Translations under genes and position numbers: made by a program
Notes under the pieces: generated by a model
Database searches by the model: none
The model's input: only the letters and a program-made list of their open reading frames with translations
What the model was told of the DNA's origin: nothing
Source: Variovorax sp. Root318D1
Lineage (GTDB): Bacteria > Pseudomonadota > Gammaproteobacteria > Burkholderiales > Burkholderiaceae_C
Length of the DNA: 64,000 nucleotides
Reading direction: 5' to 3'
Assembly: GCF_001424835.1 (NCBI RefSeq)
Contig: NZ_LMCQ01000001.1
Span: 218,284-282,283, forward strand
Shown here: piece by piece, positions 7,584-16,410 of the stretch
How positions within the stretch are numbered: position 1 is the stretch's first letter
Layout: every line of letters starts with the position of its first letter

Positions 7584-8873
7584 ATGAAGCCCCACCCCTC
7601 CCTGCGTCATCGGGACAAACTGAAAAGTTCATTGCTCGGCATGGTCGTTCTCGGCTCGGCCGGTGCCGCATGCGCGCAGTCGTCTGTCACCATCTTCGGC
7701 GTCGTCGACGCGTCGGTCAGCCACTACGCCAGCAAGTCGGAGGACCGCAACTTCGCAACGCCGGCATCGCCGTTCTACGTCAACCAGGGCTCGCGCACCG
7801 TGAGCCGGACCGCGCTCGCAAACTCGGCCTACAACAACAGCCGCCTGGGCTTTCGGGGCACGGAGGATCTGGGCGGCGGGCTCGCAGCCGGCTTCTGGCT
7901 CGAAAGCCCCATCACCAACGACGACGGCGCAACCGGCCTGGCAAACTTCAGCCGGCGTTCCACCGTGAGCCTCATGGGTGGCTTCGGCGAAATTCGCCTG
8001 GGGCGCGACTTCACGCCCACCTTCTGGAACGACACGGTGTACGACCCGTTTGGCGCCGTCGGTGTCGGTGCCAACCTGATCTCCGCAGCCAGCCTTTTCA
8101 ACACCACCGGCGGTGCCGGCGGTTTCGGCGGCAATGCCAACTACCTGCGTGCCAGCAACTCGATCGGCTACTTCCTGCCTCCCAATCTGGGTGGGTTCTA
8201 TGGCCAGTTCATGTACGCGCTGCACGAGAACAACAGCTACGACCCCGGCACCGCCACGCCGCCGGGCGTGAACCCGCTCACCGGCCAGGTCAACGCCGGC
8301 GCGGTCGCAAGCAGCCGCGCCGGCCGATACGTGGGAGGCCGCGTCGGCTATCTCAACGGCCCCTTGGACATCGCGCTCGCCTATGGCAGCAGCACGGCGG
8401 GGGACGACTATTTCGCGGGCACCACCGACAACGTGAAGACGGTCAACCTGGGCGCCTCGTACGACTTCGGCGTCGTCAAGCTGTTTGGCGAACTGTCCCG
8501 CGTGAGCAAGACGCGCGACTACGCCGCCGCGCCGCTATTTCCGTTGCCCGACACGGACATCAAGGGCTACCTGATCGGCGCGACTGTTCCGGTGGGGCCG
8601 GGCCTCATCCGCGCCGCCTATTCACGGGTCAGCTACGACACGGATGCGGCGCCCACGGCCCTGGTGCCGGTGCCCGACCCCAAGGCCGGCAAGCTCAGCC
8701 TCAGCTACGTGCACAACCTGTCGAAGCGCACCGCGCTGTACGCCACCGTCGCGCGCATCAGCAACAAGAACGGCGCGGCATTGACGGTGGGCGGGCCGGC
8801 GTTCATCACCACCGGCGTGTTTGCGCCGCGAACCTCGAGCGGATACGACCTGGGCATTCGCCACGCGTTCTAG
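7584..8873 (+). CDS. Outer-membrane porin, Gram-negative Porin_4 type
   Basis: 429 aa. Signal peptide at about 1-32 (basic start, hydrophobic core, GAACAQ cleavage). The mature protein starts SSVTIFGVVDAS, continues with alternating beta-strand patterning (RLGFRGTEDLGGGLAAGFWLE is a family hallmark) and ends in the required terminal phenylalanine (GIRHAF). These are trimeric 16-strand general or substrate-selective porins of beta-proteobacteria. The ATG is preceded by CTGGAGACAAAAC. The promoter and a LacI-type operator lie about 100 bp upstream, so uptake through this pore is probably induced by a substrate of the island. The 3' end overlaps the convergent LysR gene by 4 bp (CTAG). Confidence 0.9.
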   Translation: MKPHPSLRHRDKLKSSLLGMVVLGSAGAACAQSSVTIFGVVDASVSHYASKSEDRNFATPASPFYVNQGSRTVSRTALANSAYNNSRLGFRGTEDLGGGLAAGFWLESPITNDDGATGLANFSRRSTVSLMGGFGEIRLGRDFTPTFWNDTVYDPFGAVGVGANLISAASLFNTTGGAGGFGGNANYLRASNSIGYFLPPNLGGFYGQFMYALHENNSYDPGTATPPGVNPLTGQVNAGAVASSRAGRYVGGRVGYLNGPLDIALAYGSSTAGDDYFAGTTDNVKTVNLGASYDFGVVKLFGELSRVSKTRDYAAAPLFPLPDTDIKGYLIGATVPVGPGLIRAAYSRVSYDTDAAPTALVPVPDPKAGKLSLSYVHNLSKRTALYATVARISNKNGAALTVGGPAFITTGVFAPRTSSGYDLGIRHAF

Positions 8874-9802
8874 GTCAGCTTGCGTCGGCGCGGCCTGGCC
8901 GGCGCGGGTTGCTGCGCGCCGGGCGTCGCAACGATGAAGTCGACGAAGCCTTGCGCCGCGTGGGAGAGCGAAACGCCCGCGCGCCGCACGAGCGAGACCT
9001 CGCGGTCGATCGAGGGGTTCTCGATGCGGCGCCAGCCGATCCGCGCCGGGTCGGCCAGCTTCACCGCATAGCCGGGAAGAACCGCGACGCCGAGCCCGGC
9101 GTCCACCATGCCGATGAGCGAGCCCGCATAGTTGGCCTCCCGTGCGGGCTTCAGCATCATCCCGGCGGCGGCGAAGCCGGCTTCGGTGAGGTCGCGGAAA
9201 ACGCTGCCGCGGCTCAATGCAAGCACCGGCTCCTGCGCAAGGTCCGTCCAGCTCAGTTTCTTCAGGCGGCTGAACGCATGCCCCGCCGGGAACGCGGCCG
9301 CCATGGCTTCGGAGAAGAGCAGGGTGCGCTGGATGTCTGCCTCATCCGACGCGAAAGTGCCGATGCCGATGTCGGCCGCACCGCCGCGCACCAGCGGCAG
9401 CACCTGGTTGGGCAGCGTGTCTTGCAGCACGACCTCGATGCCGGGGTATTGCGCGCCGAAGGCGGCCAGGATCGGCGGGAGGTAGGTGCTGGACAGCACC
9501 AGCGGGGCCGCCACCACGACGCGTCCGCGTTCCCGCGCCACCAGCTTGTCCACACCTGCGATCGCCGATTCGAGCTCGGCCAGGATGCGTTCCGCGCGCG
9601 GGAAGAAGTCGCTGCCCGCCGCCGTCAGCGCCACGGTACGTGTGGTGCGGTCGAACAGCCGGGTCTCGATGGCGCTTTCGAGTTCGCGCACCAGGAGGCT
9701 CAGGGCCGACTGCGTGAGGTGCATGGCCTGCGCGGCGCGGGTGAAGTTGCCGAGCCGCGCGACCAGCACGAAAGCCCGGAGCTGGCGGAGAGTCACATTC
9801 AT
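8870..9802 (-). CDS. LysR-family transcriptional regulator
   Basis: 310 aa from the ATG at 9802 (MNVTLRQLRAFVLVARLGNF); a TTG at 9814 is a weaker alternative. Winged HTH at 1-60 with the family pattern TRAAQAMHLTQSALSLLVRELE, then a LysR substrate-binding domain at about 90-295 and a basic proline/arginine-rich tail. Transcribed divergently from the Bug-type binding protein gene at 9892, the usual arrangement for a LysR activator and its target. Its coinducer is probably a metabolite of the aromatic pathway. Confidence 0.88.
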   Translation of the reverse strand: MNVTLRQLRAFVLVARLGNFTRAAQAMHLTQSALSLLVRELESAIETRLFDRTTRTVALTAAGSDFFPRAERILAELESAIAGVDKLVARERGRVVVAAPLVLSSTYLPPILAAFGAQYPGIEVVLQDTLPNQVLPLVRGGAADIGIGTFASDEADIQRTLLFSEAMAAAFPAGHAFSRLKKLSWTDLAQEPVLALSRGSVFRDLTEAGFAAAGMMLKPAREANYAGSLIGMVDAGLGVAVLPGYAVKLADPARIGWRRIENPSIDREVSLVRRAGVSLSHAAQGFVDFIVATPGAQQPAPARPRRRKLT

Positions 9803-9816
9803 GAGCGGAGCCAATC

Positions 9817-9843
9817 ATTCGATTGGAAAGTCTCGATTGAATC
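9817..9843. promoter_or_regulatory. Candidate LysR-type binding site
   Basis: An imperfect inverted repeat, ATTCGATTGG, six bases, TCGATTGAAT (7 of 10 positions pair), stands in the 89-bp gap between the divergent LysR and Bug genes. The position and T-N11-A-like symmetry fit a LysR box; the assignment is by location and shape only. Confidence 0.4.
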
Positions 9844-9891
9844 ATAGCCACGCGCGTCTTCTAATCACTCCAACACAGAAAGACCCGAGAC

Positions 9892-10869
9892 ATGAAACGC
9901 CGTGAACTTCTCCTTGCCTCCGTGCCGGCGCTTGCTGCCGCCGCTTTGCCTTCATGGAGCGTTGCGCAGCCTGCCTACCCGAGTGCACCCATCAAGGTGC
10001 TGGTGGGTTTTCCGCCCGGCACGGCAACGGACGTGGCGGTGCGCGCCGTCGCCGATCAGATGGGCAGGCGCATGGGCCAGCCCTTCATCGTGGACAACCG
10101 GCCTGGCGCCGGCAGCAACATCGCGGCCAAGGCCGTGGCCACGGCGCCGCCCGACGGCTATACGGTATTTGCGATCACGATCGCCAACGTCATCAACGCC
10201 GCGTTCCCGGTGGCCAATGCGGTCGACCCGCTGAAAGACTTCAAGCCCATCACGCTGATCGGGAACGTGCCCAATGTGCTGGTGGTCCATCCCTCGCTGA
10301 AGGTGTCGAGCGTGGCCGAGCTGATCGCGCTCGCCAAGGCCAAGCCGGGCTCGCTGTCCTTTGCCTCGTCGGGCGTCGGCACCTCTCCGCACCTGTCGGG
10401 CGAACTGTTCGCGCGGATGGCCGACATCAAGATGGTCCATGTGCCGTACAAGGGCAGCACGCCCGCGGTGACCGACCTTCTCGGCGGCCAGGTGCAGCTC
10501 ATGTTTTCGCCGGCCTCCACGGTGCTGCCGCACGTGCGGGCCAACAAGCTGGTGGCGCTGGCCGTCACCAGCCCGCGCAGGACCTCGATCGCACCGGAGC
10601 TGCACACGCTCGACGAGCTGGGCTTGAAGGGTTTCGACACCTCCGTGTGGATGGGGCTGATGGCACCGGCACGCACGCCGGACAGCGTGATCGCCGCGCT
10701 GCGCACCGCGGCCCATGCGGCGCTCGATTCGAGCGAGATCCAGGCGATCTACAAGGCCCAGGCCATCGACGTCCTGAAGACCAGCGACGCGGAACTGTCC
10801 CGCTTTCTGCAGGGCGAGGGCACCCGGTGGTCGAAGTTCATTCAGCAGACGGGCATCAAGCCCGAGTGA
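9892..10869 (+). CDS. Bug/TctC-family periplasmic solute-binding protein
   Basis: 325 aa. Signal peptide at about 1-25 (KRRELLLASVPALAAAALPS, cleavage near VAQPAYPS). The mature chain has the Bug hallmarks YPSAPIKVLVGFPPGTATD and VDNRPGAGSNIAA. These proteins bind carboxylates or aromatic acids for tripartite tricarboxylate transporters or act as orphan sensors. No TctA or TctB gene is in the window. It is the first gene after the LysR box and lies 29 bp before the GlcG-like gene, so it may head the meta-pathway transcript. Confidence 0.88.
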   Translation: MKRRELLLASVPALAAAALPSWSVAQPAYPSAPIKVLVGFPPGTATDVAVRAVADQMGRRMGQPFIVDNRPGAGSNIAAKAVATAPPDGYTVFAITIANVINAAFPVANAVDPLKDFKPITLIGNVPNVLVVHPSLKVSSVAELIALAKAKPGSLSFASSGVGTSPHLSGELFARMADIKMVHVPYKGSTPAVTDLLGGQVQLMFSPASTVLPHVRANKLVALAVTSPRRTSIAPELHTLDELGLKGFDTSVWMGLMAPARTPDSVIAALRTAAHAALDSSEIQAIYKAQAIDVLKTSDAELSRFLQGEGTRWSKFIQQTGIKPE

Positions 10870-10898
10870 GAGCAGATTTTTTTCAAAGGAATATCGAC

Positions 10899-11423
10899 AT
10901 GTCCAAACTGCGCGCCACCGAGTGCCGCGAATTCATCGCTGCGGTCACTGAAAAAGCCGCGGAAATGGGGGTGCCCATCTCCGTTGCCATCGTCGGGCCC
11001 GAGGGCCACCTGATCGCGCTCGAGCGCATGGACGACGCGGGCTTCATCACGCCGGACACGGCCCGCGCCAAGGCGTTCACCGTGGCCGCCTTCCGCTCGA
11101 TGAGCCCGCGCTTCAGCGACGGCCTGGTGATCCAGCAGTGGTTCAAGGAGCGCAACCCGCAGATGCTGGTCAACGCATCGGTCTTCACCAACGGCCAGGT
11201 GGTCGCCTCCGGCGGCTGTGCACCCGTGTTCAAGGGCAACGAAATGGTCGGCGCCTACGGCATCAGCGGTGCGACGGGCGACCAGGACGAGGAGATCGGC
11301 CAACACGCCCGCGCGAAGGTGGGCTGGGCCCACATGCCGGTCGATGACACGACGCCCGAAAGCGTGAAGAAGCACGTGAACGAGATCTACAGCAAGGTCG
11401 GCCTGAAGGATCGCGCCCTCTGA
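10899..11423 (+). CDS. GlcG/HbpS-type (DUF336) protein
   Basis: 174 aa from the ATG at 10899, preceded by AAAGGAATATCGAC. The family fold is recognisable: [20 protein letters not shown], then [20 protein letters not shown] and a glycine-rich end [17 protein letters not shown]. Relatives include heme-binding HbpS and GlcG of the glycolate operon. Copies are common in aromatic meta-pathway clusters, where their function is not settled. It lies between the Bug protein and the hydratase in one direction, suggesting co-transcription. Confidence 0.75.
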   Translation: MSKLRATECREFIAAVTEKAAEMGVPISVAIVGPEGHLIALERMDDAGFITPDTARAKAFTVAAFRSMSPRFSDGLVIQQWFKERNPQMLVNASVFTNGQVVASGGCAPVFKGNEMVGAYGISGATGDQDEEIGQHARAKVGWAHMPVDDTTPESVKKHVNEIYSKVGLKDRAL

Positions 11424-11482
11424 GTGCCGCGCGCGGCGGCCGAGCCTGCCCCGCGTTGACCCCGTCCCCCCAATTTTCAAAC

Positions 11483-11501
11483 TGCCCGCCGCGCGCGGGC
11501 A
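11483..11501. other. Intercistronic stem-loop before the hydratase gene
   Basis: TGCCCGC, five bases, GCGGGCA: a perfect 7-bp stem ending 11 bp before the ATG at 11513 and just ahead of its AACGGAGAACCC ribosome site. It may affect translation or mRNA processing between the GlcG-like gene and the meta-pathway genes. Confidence 0.4.
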
Positions 11502-11512
11502 ACGGAGAACCC

Positions 11513-12328
11513 ATGCCTTCCCAACCCGCCGTGCTGGCTGAAGCGGCCGACGCCCTGTGGCGCGCCGCCCAGACCGGCCACTTCATTCCACCGTTGAGAG
11601 CCACCTATCCCGGCCTCGACGCAGCCGACGCCTACGCCATCCAACGGATGAACACCGAGCGCAAGCTGGCCGAAGGCCGCCGCGTGGTTGGCTGCAAGAT
11701 CGGCCTCACAGCACGCGCGGTCCAGGCCCAGCTTGGCGTCGACCAGCCCGATTTCGGCGTGCTGTTCGATGACATGAGCTTCGGCGACGCAGAGCCGATT
11801 CCCATGCAGCGGCTTCATCAGCCGAAGGTCGAGGCGGAGATCGCCTTCGTGCTCGGTCGGGACCTCGGCATGGCCAACCCCGGGCACGCGGACGTGATCA
11901 ACGCGGTGGACCATGTGCTCCCGGCCATCGAGATCGTGGGCAGCCGCATCGCGGGCTGGGACATCCGGTTCGTCGACACGGTGGCGGACAACGCGTCCTC
12001 CGGGGCCTTCGTCCTGGGCGGATCTCCGCGGCTTCTCAGGGAGATCGACCTCAGGCTGTGCGGCATGGTCATGAACCGTCGCGGCGAGCCGGTGTCGGTC
12101 GGCGCGGGTGCGGCATGCCTGGGCCACCCGATCAATGCGGTGGTCTGGCTGGCTCGCACCATGGCCGCGCTCGGCCAACCGCTGCGCGCCGGCGACCTGG
12201 TGCTGTCGGGCGCACTCGGCCCGATGGTGGCGGCCGCACCCGGCGACGTGTTCGAAACCCACATCAACGGACTCGGGAGCGTCAAGGCCGTGTTCGAAGC
12301 CGCTGCCACCGCAAAGGAATCCCAATGA
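11513..12328 (+). CDS. 2-oxopent-4-enoate hydratase (MhpD/DmpE-like)
   Basis: 271 aa from the ATG at 11513, which has an AACGGAGAACCC leader. It adds water to 2-hydroxypenta-2,4-dienoate to give 4-hydroxy-2-oxovalerate in the lower meta pathway. Family residues are visible: K62 in GCKIGLT, the metal ligands E107 and E109 ([10 protein letters not shown]) and E140 (PAIEIV), and the DNASSGAFV loop. Ends in ATGA, overlapping the decarboxylase start. Hydratase and decarboxylase are homologous and form a complex in known pathways; the next gene is the partner. Confidence 0.88.
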   Translation: MPSQPAVLAEAADALWRAAQTGHFIPPLRATYPGLDAADAYAIQRMNTERKLAEGRRVVGCKIGLTARAVQAQLGVDQPDFGVLFDDMSFGDAEPIPMQRLHQPKVEAEIAFVLGRDLGMANPGHADVINAVDHVLPAIEIVGSRIAGWDIRFVDTVADNASSGAFVLGGSPRLLREIDLRLCGMVMNRRGEPVSVGAGAACLGHPINAVVWLARTMAALGQPLRAGDLVLSGALGPMVAAAPGDVFETHINGLGSVKAVFEAAATAKESQ

Positions 12329-13092
12329 GCCAGGCACACGAATTCGCACATCTGCTGGACGATGCCGCCCGCCATGCCAAGGCCGTGCCGCAGATCGACC
12401 CGAAGGGCGAGCTCTTGCTGGCCGATGCCTATGCGATCCAGTCCGCATCCATTCAGCGCCGCGTGGCGCGCGGTGAGCGCCGCGTCGGCGTGAAGATGGG
12501 CTTCACAAGCCGCGCCAAGATGGTCCAGATGGGCATCGACGACGTGATCTGGGGGCGCCTGTCCAGCGGCATGCAGGTGGAGGAGGGCACCGCGGTGAAG
12601 TTCGCGCGCTTCGTGCATCCGCGTGTCGAGCCCGAGCTGGCTTTCGTGCTGAAGAAGCCGCTGGCCGGCGACGTCACCGCGGCCGAGGCGCTCGCCGCGG
12701 TCGAGGCCGTGGCGCCGGCGCTCGAGATCATCGACTCGCGCTACCACGACTTCAGGTTCAGCCTGCCCGACGTGATTGCGGACAACGCCTCGTCGAGCGG
12801 CTTCGTGATCGGCGCCTGGAGCGACCCGCGCCAGGATTTCAGCAACCTGGGCCTCGTGATGAGCATCGACGGACGCGTGGTGCAGGTCGGTTCCACCGCC
12901 GCCATCCTTGGCCACCCCCTGCGCTCCCTGGTGGCTGCGGCGCGCCTCTCGGCGGCGGCCGGCGAGCCGCTGCAGGCCGGCTGGGTGGTGATGGCGGGCG
13001 GCGCCACGCCCGCCGAGTGGATCAAGCCGGGCCAGTACATCTCGATCGAGATGGAGCGCCTTGGAACCGCCGGCTTTCACGTCGAGGAGTGA
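12325..13092 (+). CDS. 2-oxo-3-hexenedioate (4-oxalocrotonate) decarboxylase (DmpH/XylI-like)
   Basis: 255 aa; the ATG at 12325 overlaps the hydratase stop by 4 bp. Same fold as the hydratase: K57 ([16 protein letters not shown], the signature that separates decarboxylases from hydratases), E102 and E104 ([10 protein letters not shown]), E134 (ALEIIDSRY), and DNASSSGFV. It converts 2-oxo-3-hexenedioate to 2-hydroxypenta-2,4-dienoate, which passes to the hydratase. The tautomerase gene follows 3 bp later, completing the oxalocrotonate branch. Confidence 0.88.
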   Translation: MSQAHEFAHLLDDAARHAKAVPQIDPKGELLLADAYAIQSASIQRRVARGERRVGVKMGFTSRAKMVQMGIDDVIWGRLSSGMQVEEGTAVKFARFVHPRVEPELAFVLKKPLAGDVTAAEALAAVEAVAPALEIIDSRYHDFRFSLPDVIADNASSSGFVIGAWSDPRQDFSNLGLVMSIDGRVVQVGSTAAILGHPLRSLVAAARLSAAAGEPLQAGWVVMAGGATPAEWIKPGQYISIEMERLGTAGFHVEE

Positions 13093-13095
13093 ACC

Positions 13096-13350
13096 ATGCC
13101 CATTGCTCTGATCAAGATCATCGAGGGGCGCAGCCCCGACAAGAAGCGCCGCCTGATAGAGAGCGTGTCGCGCGCCATGGCCGAGAGCCTCGAGATGCCG
13201 GTGGACGCGGTGCGGGTGCTGCTGCACGAGTACCCGTCGGGCCATTGGGGTCGCGGTGGCCAGCTCGTGTCCGACATCCGAGCGGAAGCCACCAACGAAA
13301 CCCCCAGCGAACAGCTCGCCGATGCAACGGCCAAGCTGCTCGCCAACTGA
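13096..13350 (+). CDS. 4-oxalocrotonate tautomerase family protein
   Basis: 84 aa, slightly longer than the 62-residue classical subunit. After Met removal the catalytic Pro1 is exposed ([18 protein letters not shown]); the following pattern of an alternating strand, then a helix with [12 protein letters not shown], matches the beta-alpha-beta tautomerase fold. It isomerises 2-hydroxymuconate to 2-oxo-3-hexenedioate, the substrate of the decarboxylase upstream. It lies 3 bp after that gene and 13 bp before the acetaldehyde dehydrogenase gene. Confidence 0.85.
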   Translation: MPIALIKIIEGRSPDKKRRLIESVSRAMAESLEMPVDAVRVLLHEYPSGHWGRGGQLVSDIRAEATNETPSEQLADATAKLLAN

Positions 13351-13363
13351 AGAAAGAAGCCAC

Positions 13364-14323
13364 GTGACGAAGAAACTGAAGGTCGCCATCATCGGCCCGG
13401 GCAACATCGGCACCGACCTGATGATCAAGGTCATGCGCAGCAGCAAGCACCTGGAGATGGGTGCGATGGTCGGTGTCGACCCGAGCTCCGATGGCCTGGC
13501 CCGCGCCGAGCGCCTGGGCGTCGCCACCACGGCCGAAGGCATCGAAGGGTTGCTGCGGCTCGGCGTGTTCCCGGACATCGACATCGTGTTCGATGCCACC
13601 TCGGCCGGCGCCCATGCGCGCCATAACGAGGTGCTGCAGGCCCATGGCGTGCAGGTCATCGACCTGACGCCCGCGGCCATCGGCCCCTACGTGATCCCCG
13701 CAATCAACCTCGAGGCCGAGAACGCCAGCAACATGAACATGGTGACCTGCGGCGGGCAGGCGACCATCCCCATGGTGGCTGCCGTATCGCGCGTTGCCAA
13801 GGTGCACTACGCCGAGATCGTGGCATCGATATCGAGCAAGAGCGCCGGTCCCGGTACGCGCGCCAACATCGACGAGTTCACCGAAACCACCCGGGCCGCG
13901 ATCGAGAAGCTCGGCGGCGCGGAGCGCGGCAAGGCGATCATCGTGCTGAACCCGGCGGAGCCGCCGCTGATCATGCGCGACACGGTGTTCGTCTTGTCCG
14001 AGGCGGCCGACCAGGCGGCGGTGGAAGCCAGCATCGCGCAGATGGTGGCGAGCGTGCAGGCCTACGTCCCGGGCTACCGCCTGAAGCAGCGCGTGCAGTT
14101 CGACGTGATTCCCGTCGACCGGCCGCTCAACGTGCCCCGGCTCGGCTTGCGCCATGGGCTCAAGACCTCGGTCTACCTGGAGGTGGAAGGCGCCGCGCAT
14201 TACCTGCCGGCCTATGCAGGCAACCTCGACATCATGACCTCGGCCGCGCTCGCGTGCGCGGACCTGATGGCCGAACGGCGCATCGCCAGCGGCATCGCCC
14301 GCGGCCTGAAGGAGTTTGCATGA
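13364..14323 (+). CDS. Acetaldehyde dehydrogenase, acetylating (DmpF/MhpF-like)
   Basis: 319 aa from a GTG at 13364 (AAAGAAGCCAC leader). NAD site [10 protein letters not shown] at 11-20, catalytic cysteine C129 in [11 protein letters not shown], and the conserved [17 protein letters not shown] segment. It oxidises acetaldehyde plus CoA and NAD+ to acetyl-CoA, channelled directly from the aldolase partner. Overlaps the aldolase start by 4 bp (ATGA), as is usual for this bifunctional complex. The second position of the NAD motif is P instead of the common S (GSGNIG), a minor change. Confidence 0.92.
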   Translation: MTKKLKVAIIGPGNIGTDLMIKVMRSSKHLEMGAMVGVDPSSDGLARAERLGVATTAEGIEGLLRLGVFPDIDIVFDATSAGAHARHNEVLQAHGVQVIDLTPAAIGPYVIPAINLEAENASNMNMVTCGGQATIPMVAAVSRVAKVHYAEIVASISSKSAGPGTRANIDEFTETTRAAIEKLGGAERGKAIIVLNPAEPPLIMRDTVFVLSEAADQAAVEASIAQMVASVQAYVPGYRLKQRVQFDVIPVDRPLNVPRLGLRHGLKTSVYLEVEGAAHYLPAYAGNLDIMTSAALACADLMAERRIASGIARGLKEFA

Positions 14324-15381
14324 CCGGCGGAAAGAAGCTCTACATCAGCGACGTCACGCTGCGCGACGGCAGCCATGCCATTCGTCACCAATACACCATT
14401 GCCAACGTCAAGGCGATTTCGGCGGCGCTGGACGCTGCCGGCGTCGACAGCATCGAGGTCGCGCACGGCGACGGGCTGGAAGGCTCCAGCTTCAACTACG
14501 GCTTCGGTGCGCATACCGATGTCGAATGGATCGCGGCCGTGGCCGAAACGGTGAAGACCGCGAAGGTCGCCACTTTGCTGCTGCCCGGCATCGGCACCAC
14601 GCACGACCTGCGCAATGCCTACGACGCTGGCGCGCGCATCGTGCGCGTCGCAACCCACTGCACAGAGGCCGACGTGTCGCGCCAGCATCTGGAATACGCG
14701 CGCGAACTCGGCATGGACCCGGTGGGGTTCCTCATGATGAGCCACATGACCACGCCGAGGAAGCTGGCCGAACAGGCGCTCTTGATGGAGAGCTATGGGG
14801 CAAGCTGCGTCTACGTGGTCGACTCCGGCGGGGCGCTGGGCATGGACGATGTGCGCGACCGGTTTCGCGCATTCAAGGAAGTGCTGAAGGCCGAGACGCA
14901 GACCGGCATTCACGCGCACCACAACCTGAGCCTGGGCGTGGCGAACTCCATCGTTGCGGTGGAAGAGGGCTGCGACCGCATCGACGCCAGCCTGGCCGGC
15001 ATGGGCGCCGGTGCCGGCAACGCGCCGCTCGAAGTGTTCATTGCGGCGGCCGAGCGCCAGGGCTGGCGCCACGGCACCGACCTCTACAAGCTGATGGACG
15101 CGGCCGATGAGCTGGTGCGCCCGCTGCAAGACCGCCCGGTGCGCGTAGATCGTGAGACGCTGGCGCTGGGCTATGCGGGCGTGTATTCAAGCTTCCTGCG
15201 CCATGCCGAAGCGGCCGCGAAAAAGTACGACCTCAAGACCGTGGACATCCTGGTCGAACTGGGCGCGCGCAAGATGGTGGGCGGCCAGGAGGACATGATC
15301 GTGGACGTGGCGCTCGACCTGCTTCGCCGGTCCGCGCAGGGCCGCGGCCATGCGGCTCTTGCCGGGGGACTGCCTGGCTGA
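14320..15381 (+). CDS. 4-hydroxy-2-oxovalerate aldolase (DmpG/MhpE-like)
   Basis: 353 aa; the ATG at 14320 overlaps the dehydrogenase stop. HMGL-like TIM barrel: R15-D16 in [12 protein letters not shown], base H19, metal-binding HAHHN at 198-202, and a C-terminal communication domain ([17 protein letters not shown]). It splits 4-hydroxy-2-oxovalerate to pyruvate and acetaldehyde; the aldehyde passes to the upstream dehydrogenase subunit. It is the last gene of the meta operon; the next gene is convergent, 2 bp away. Confidence 0.92.
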   Translation: MTGGKKLYISDVTLRDGSHAIRHQYTIANVKAISAALDAAGVDSIEVAHGDGLEGSSFNYGFGAHTDVEWIAAVAETVKTAKVATLLLPGIGTTHDLRNAYDAGARIVRVATHCTEADVSRQHLEYARELGMDPVGFLMMSHMTTPRKLAEQALLMESYGASCVYVVDSGGALGMDDVRDRFRAFKEVLKAETQTGIHAHHNLSLGVANSIVAVEEGCDRIDASLAGMGAGAGNAPLEVFIAAAERQGWRHGTDLYKLMDAADELVRPLQDRPVRVDRETLALGYAGVYSSFLRHAEAAAKKYDLKTVDILVELGARKMVGGQEDMIVDVALDLLRRSAQGRGHAALAGGLPG

Positions 15382-15383
15382 GC

Positions 15384-16361
15384 TCACTCCGCCTGGATGC
15401 CCGCCTCCTTGACCACCTTGCCCCACTTGGCAAGGTCGGACTTGATCAGCGCGGCGTATTCCTGCGGCGTTCCGCCTTGTATCTCGATGCCGGCCGCCTC
15501 CAGCTTCGTGCGCACGTCGGGCAGCTTGAGCGCCGCGTTGATCTCGGCGTTCAGCTTGGCGACGATCGCCTTCGGCGTGCCGGCGGGCGCCAGGAACCCG
15601 CCGTTGGTGTTGGCGTCGTAGCCCTTGAATCCCTGTTCGTCCGCGGTTGGCACGTCGGGCAGCGACCGGGTGCGCTTGCGCGTAGACACGGCCACCGCCC
15701 GCGCGTTGCCGGCTTTCACCTGCGGCAGGATGGCGGTGATTGTGTCGATGAAGAGCGCGGTGCGTCCGGCCAGCAGATCCGGATGCGCGGCGGACGAGCC
15801 CTTGTACGGGACCAGCAGCATCGGCGCACCGCTTGCCATGCGGAACATCTCGGCCGCCATTTCCTGCGCACTGCCGCGGCCGGAGGTGGCAACCTTGGCT
15901 TCGTCCGGATGGGCCTTCATCCAGGCTACGAACTCGGGCAGCGTCTTCGCGGGAAGCTGCGGGTAGATGGCAAACACCAGCGGAACCTCGTGCGTGTAGA
16001 CGATGGGCTCGAAGCTCGTCAACGGGTCCCAACCGAGATTCTTGAACAGGAACTTGTTGGTGTTGTGGCTGCCGCCCACGATGCCGATGGTGTAGCCGTC
16101 GGGCGCCGACTTGGCGAGAACGTCGGTGCCGAGATTGTTGGATGCACCGGGCCGGTTGTCGACGATCACCGGCTGGCCCATCGACGCTGCGAGCTTGTCG
16201 CCGACGACACGGGCGATGGTGTCGATCGCCCCGCCCGGCGGGGCGGGCACGATGATCTTGATGGCTCGGGCCGGGTAGGTGGCCTGGGCCAATGCCACGG
16301 CGGGCACGGCAGCCAGCGACGCCGAGACGGCAAGGATCTTGAACAGGGAAGCGAGTTGCAT
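15384..16361 (-). CDS. Bug/TctC-family periplasmic solute-binding protein
   Basis: 325 aa from the ATG at 16361, which has AAGGAGACATTC upstream. Signal peptide at about 1-26 (SLFKILAVSASLAAVPAVALA). Family marks are YPARAIKIIVPAPPGGAIDTIA and VIVDNRPGASNNLGTDVLA. Together with the copy 49 bp upstream it forms a tandem Bug pair. The two differ enough to bind different ligands. It is convergent with the aldolase gene and probably carried on the transcript of the second Bug gene and the hydroxyacid dehydrogenase. Confidence 0.88.
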   Translation of the reverse strand: MQLASLFKILAVSASLAAVPAVALAQATYPARAIKIIVPAPPGGAIDTIARVVGDKLAASMGQPVIVDNRPGASNNLGTDVLAKSAPDGYTIGIVGGSHNTNKFLFKNLGWDPLTSFEPIVYTHEVPLVFAIYPQLPAKTLPEFVAWMKAHPDEAKVATSGRGSAQEMAAEMFRMASGAPMLLVPYKGSSAAHPDLLAGRTALFIDTITAILPQVKAGNARAVAVSTRKRTRSLPDVPTADEQGFKGYDANTNGGFLAPAGTPKAIVAKLNAEINAALKLPDVRTKLEAAGIEIQGGTPQEYAALIKSDLAKWGKVVKEAGIQAE

Positions 16362-16410
16362 GAATGTCTCCTTATCAGGGGTCTCTTGTTGTGAAGGGCG
16401 GCGCGCGCGT

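Noticed and set aside
8870..9814. TTG at 9814 as the LysR start
   Set aside because: The ATG at 9802 begins the canonical MNVTLRQLRAF HTH start, so four extra residues are not needed.
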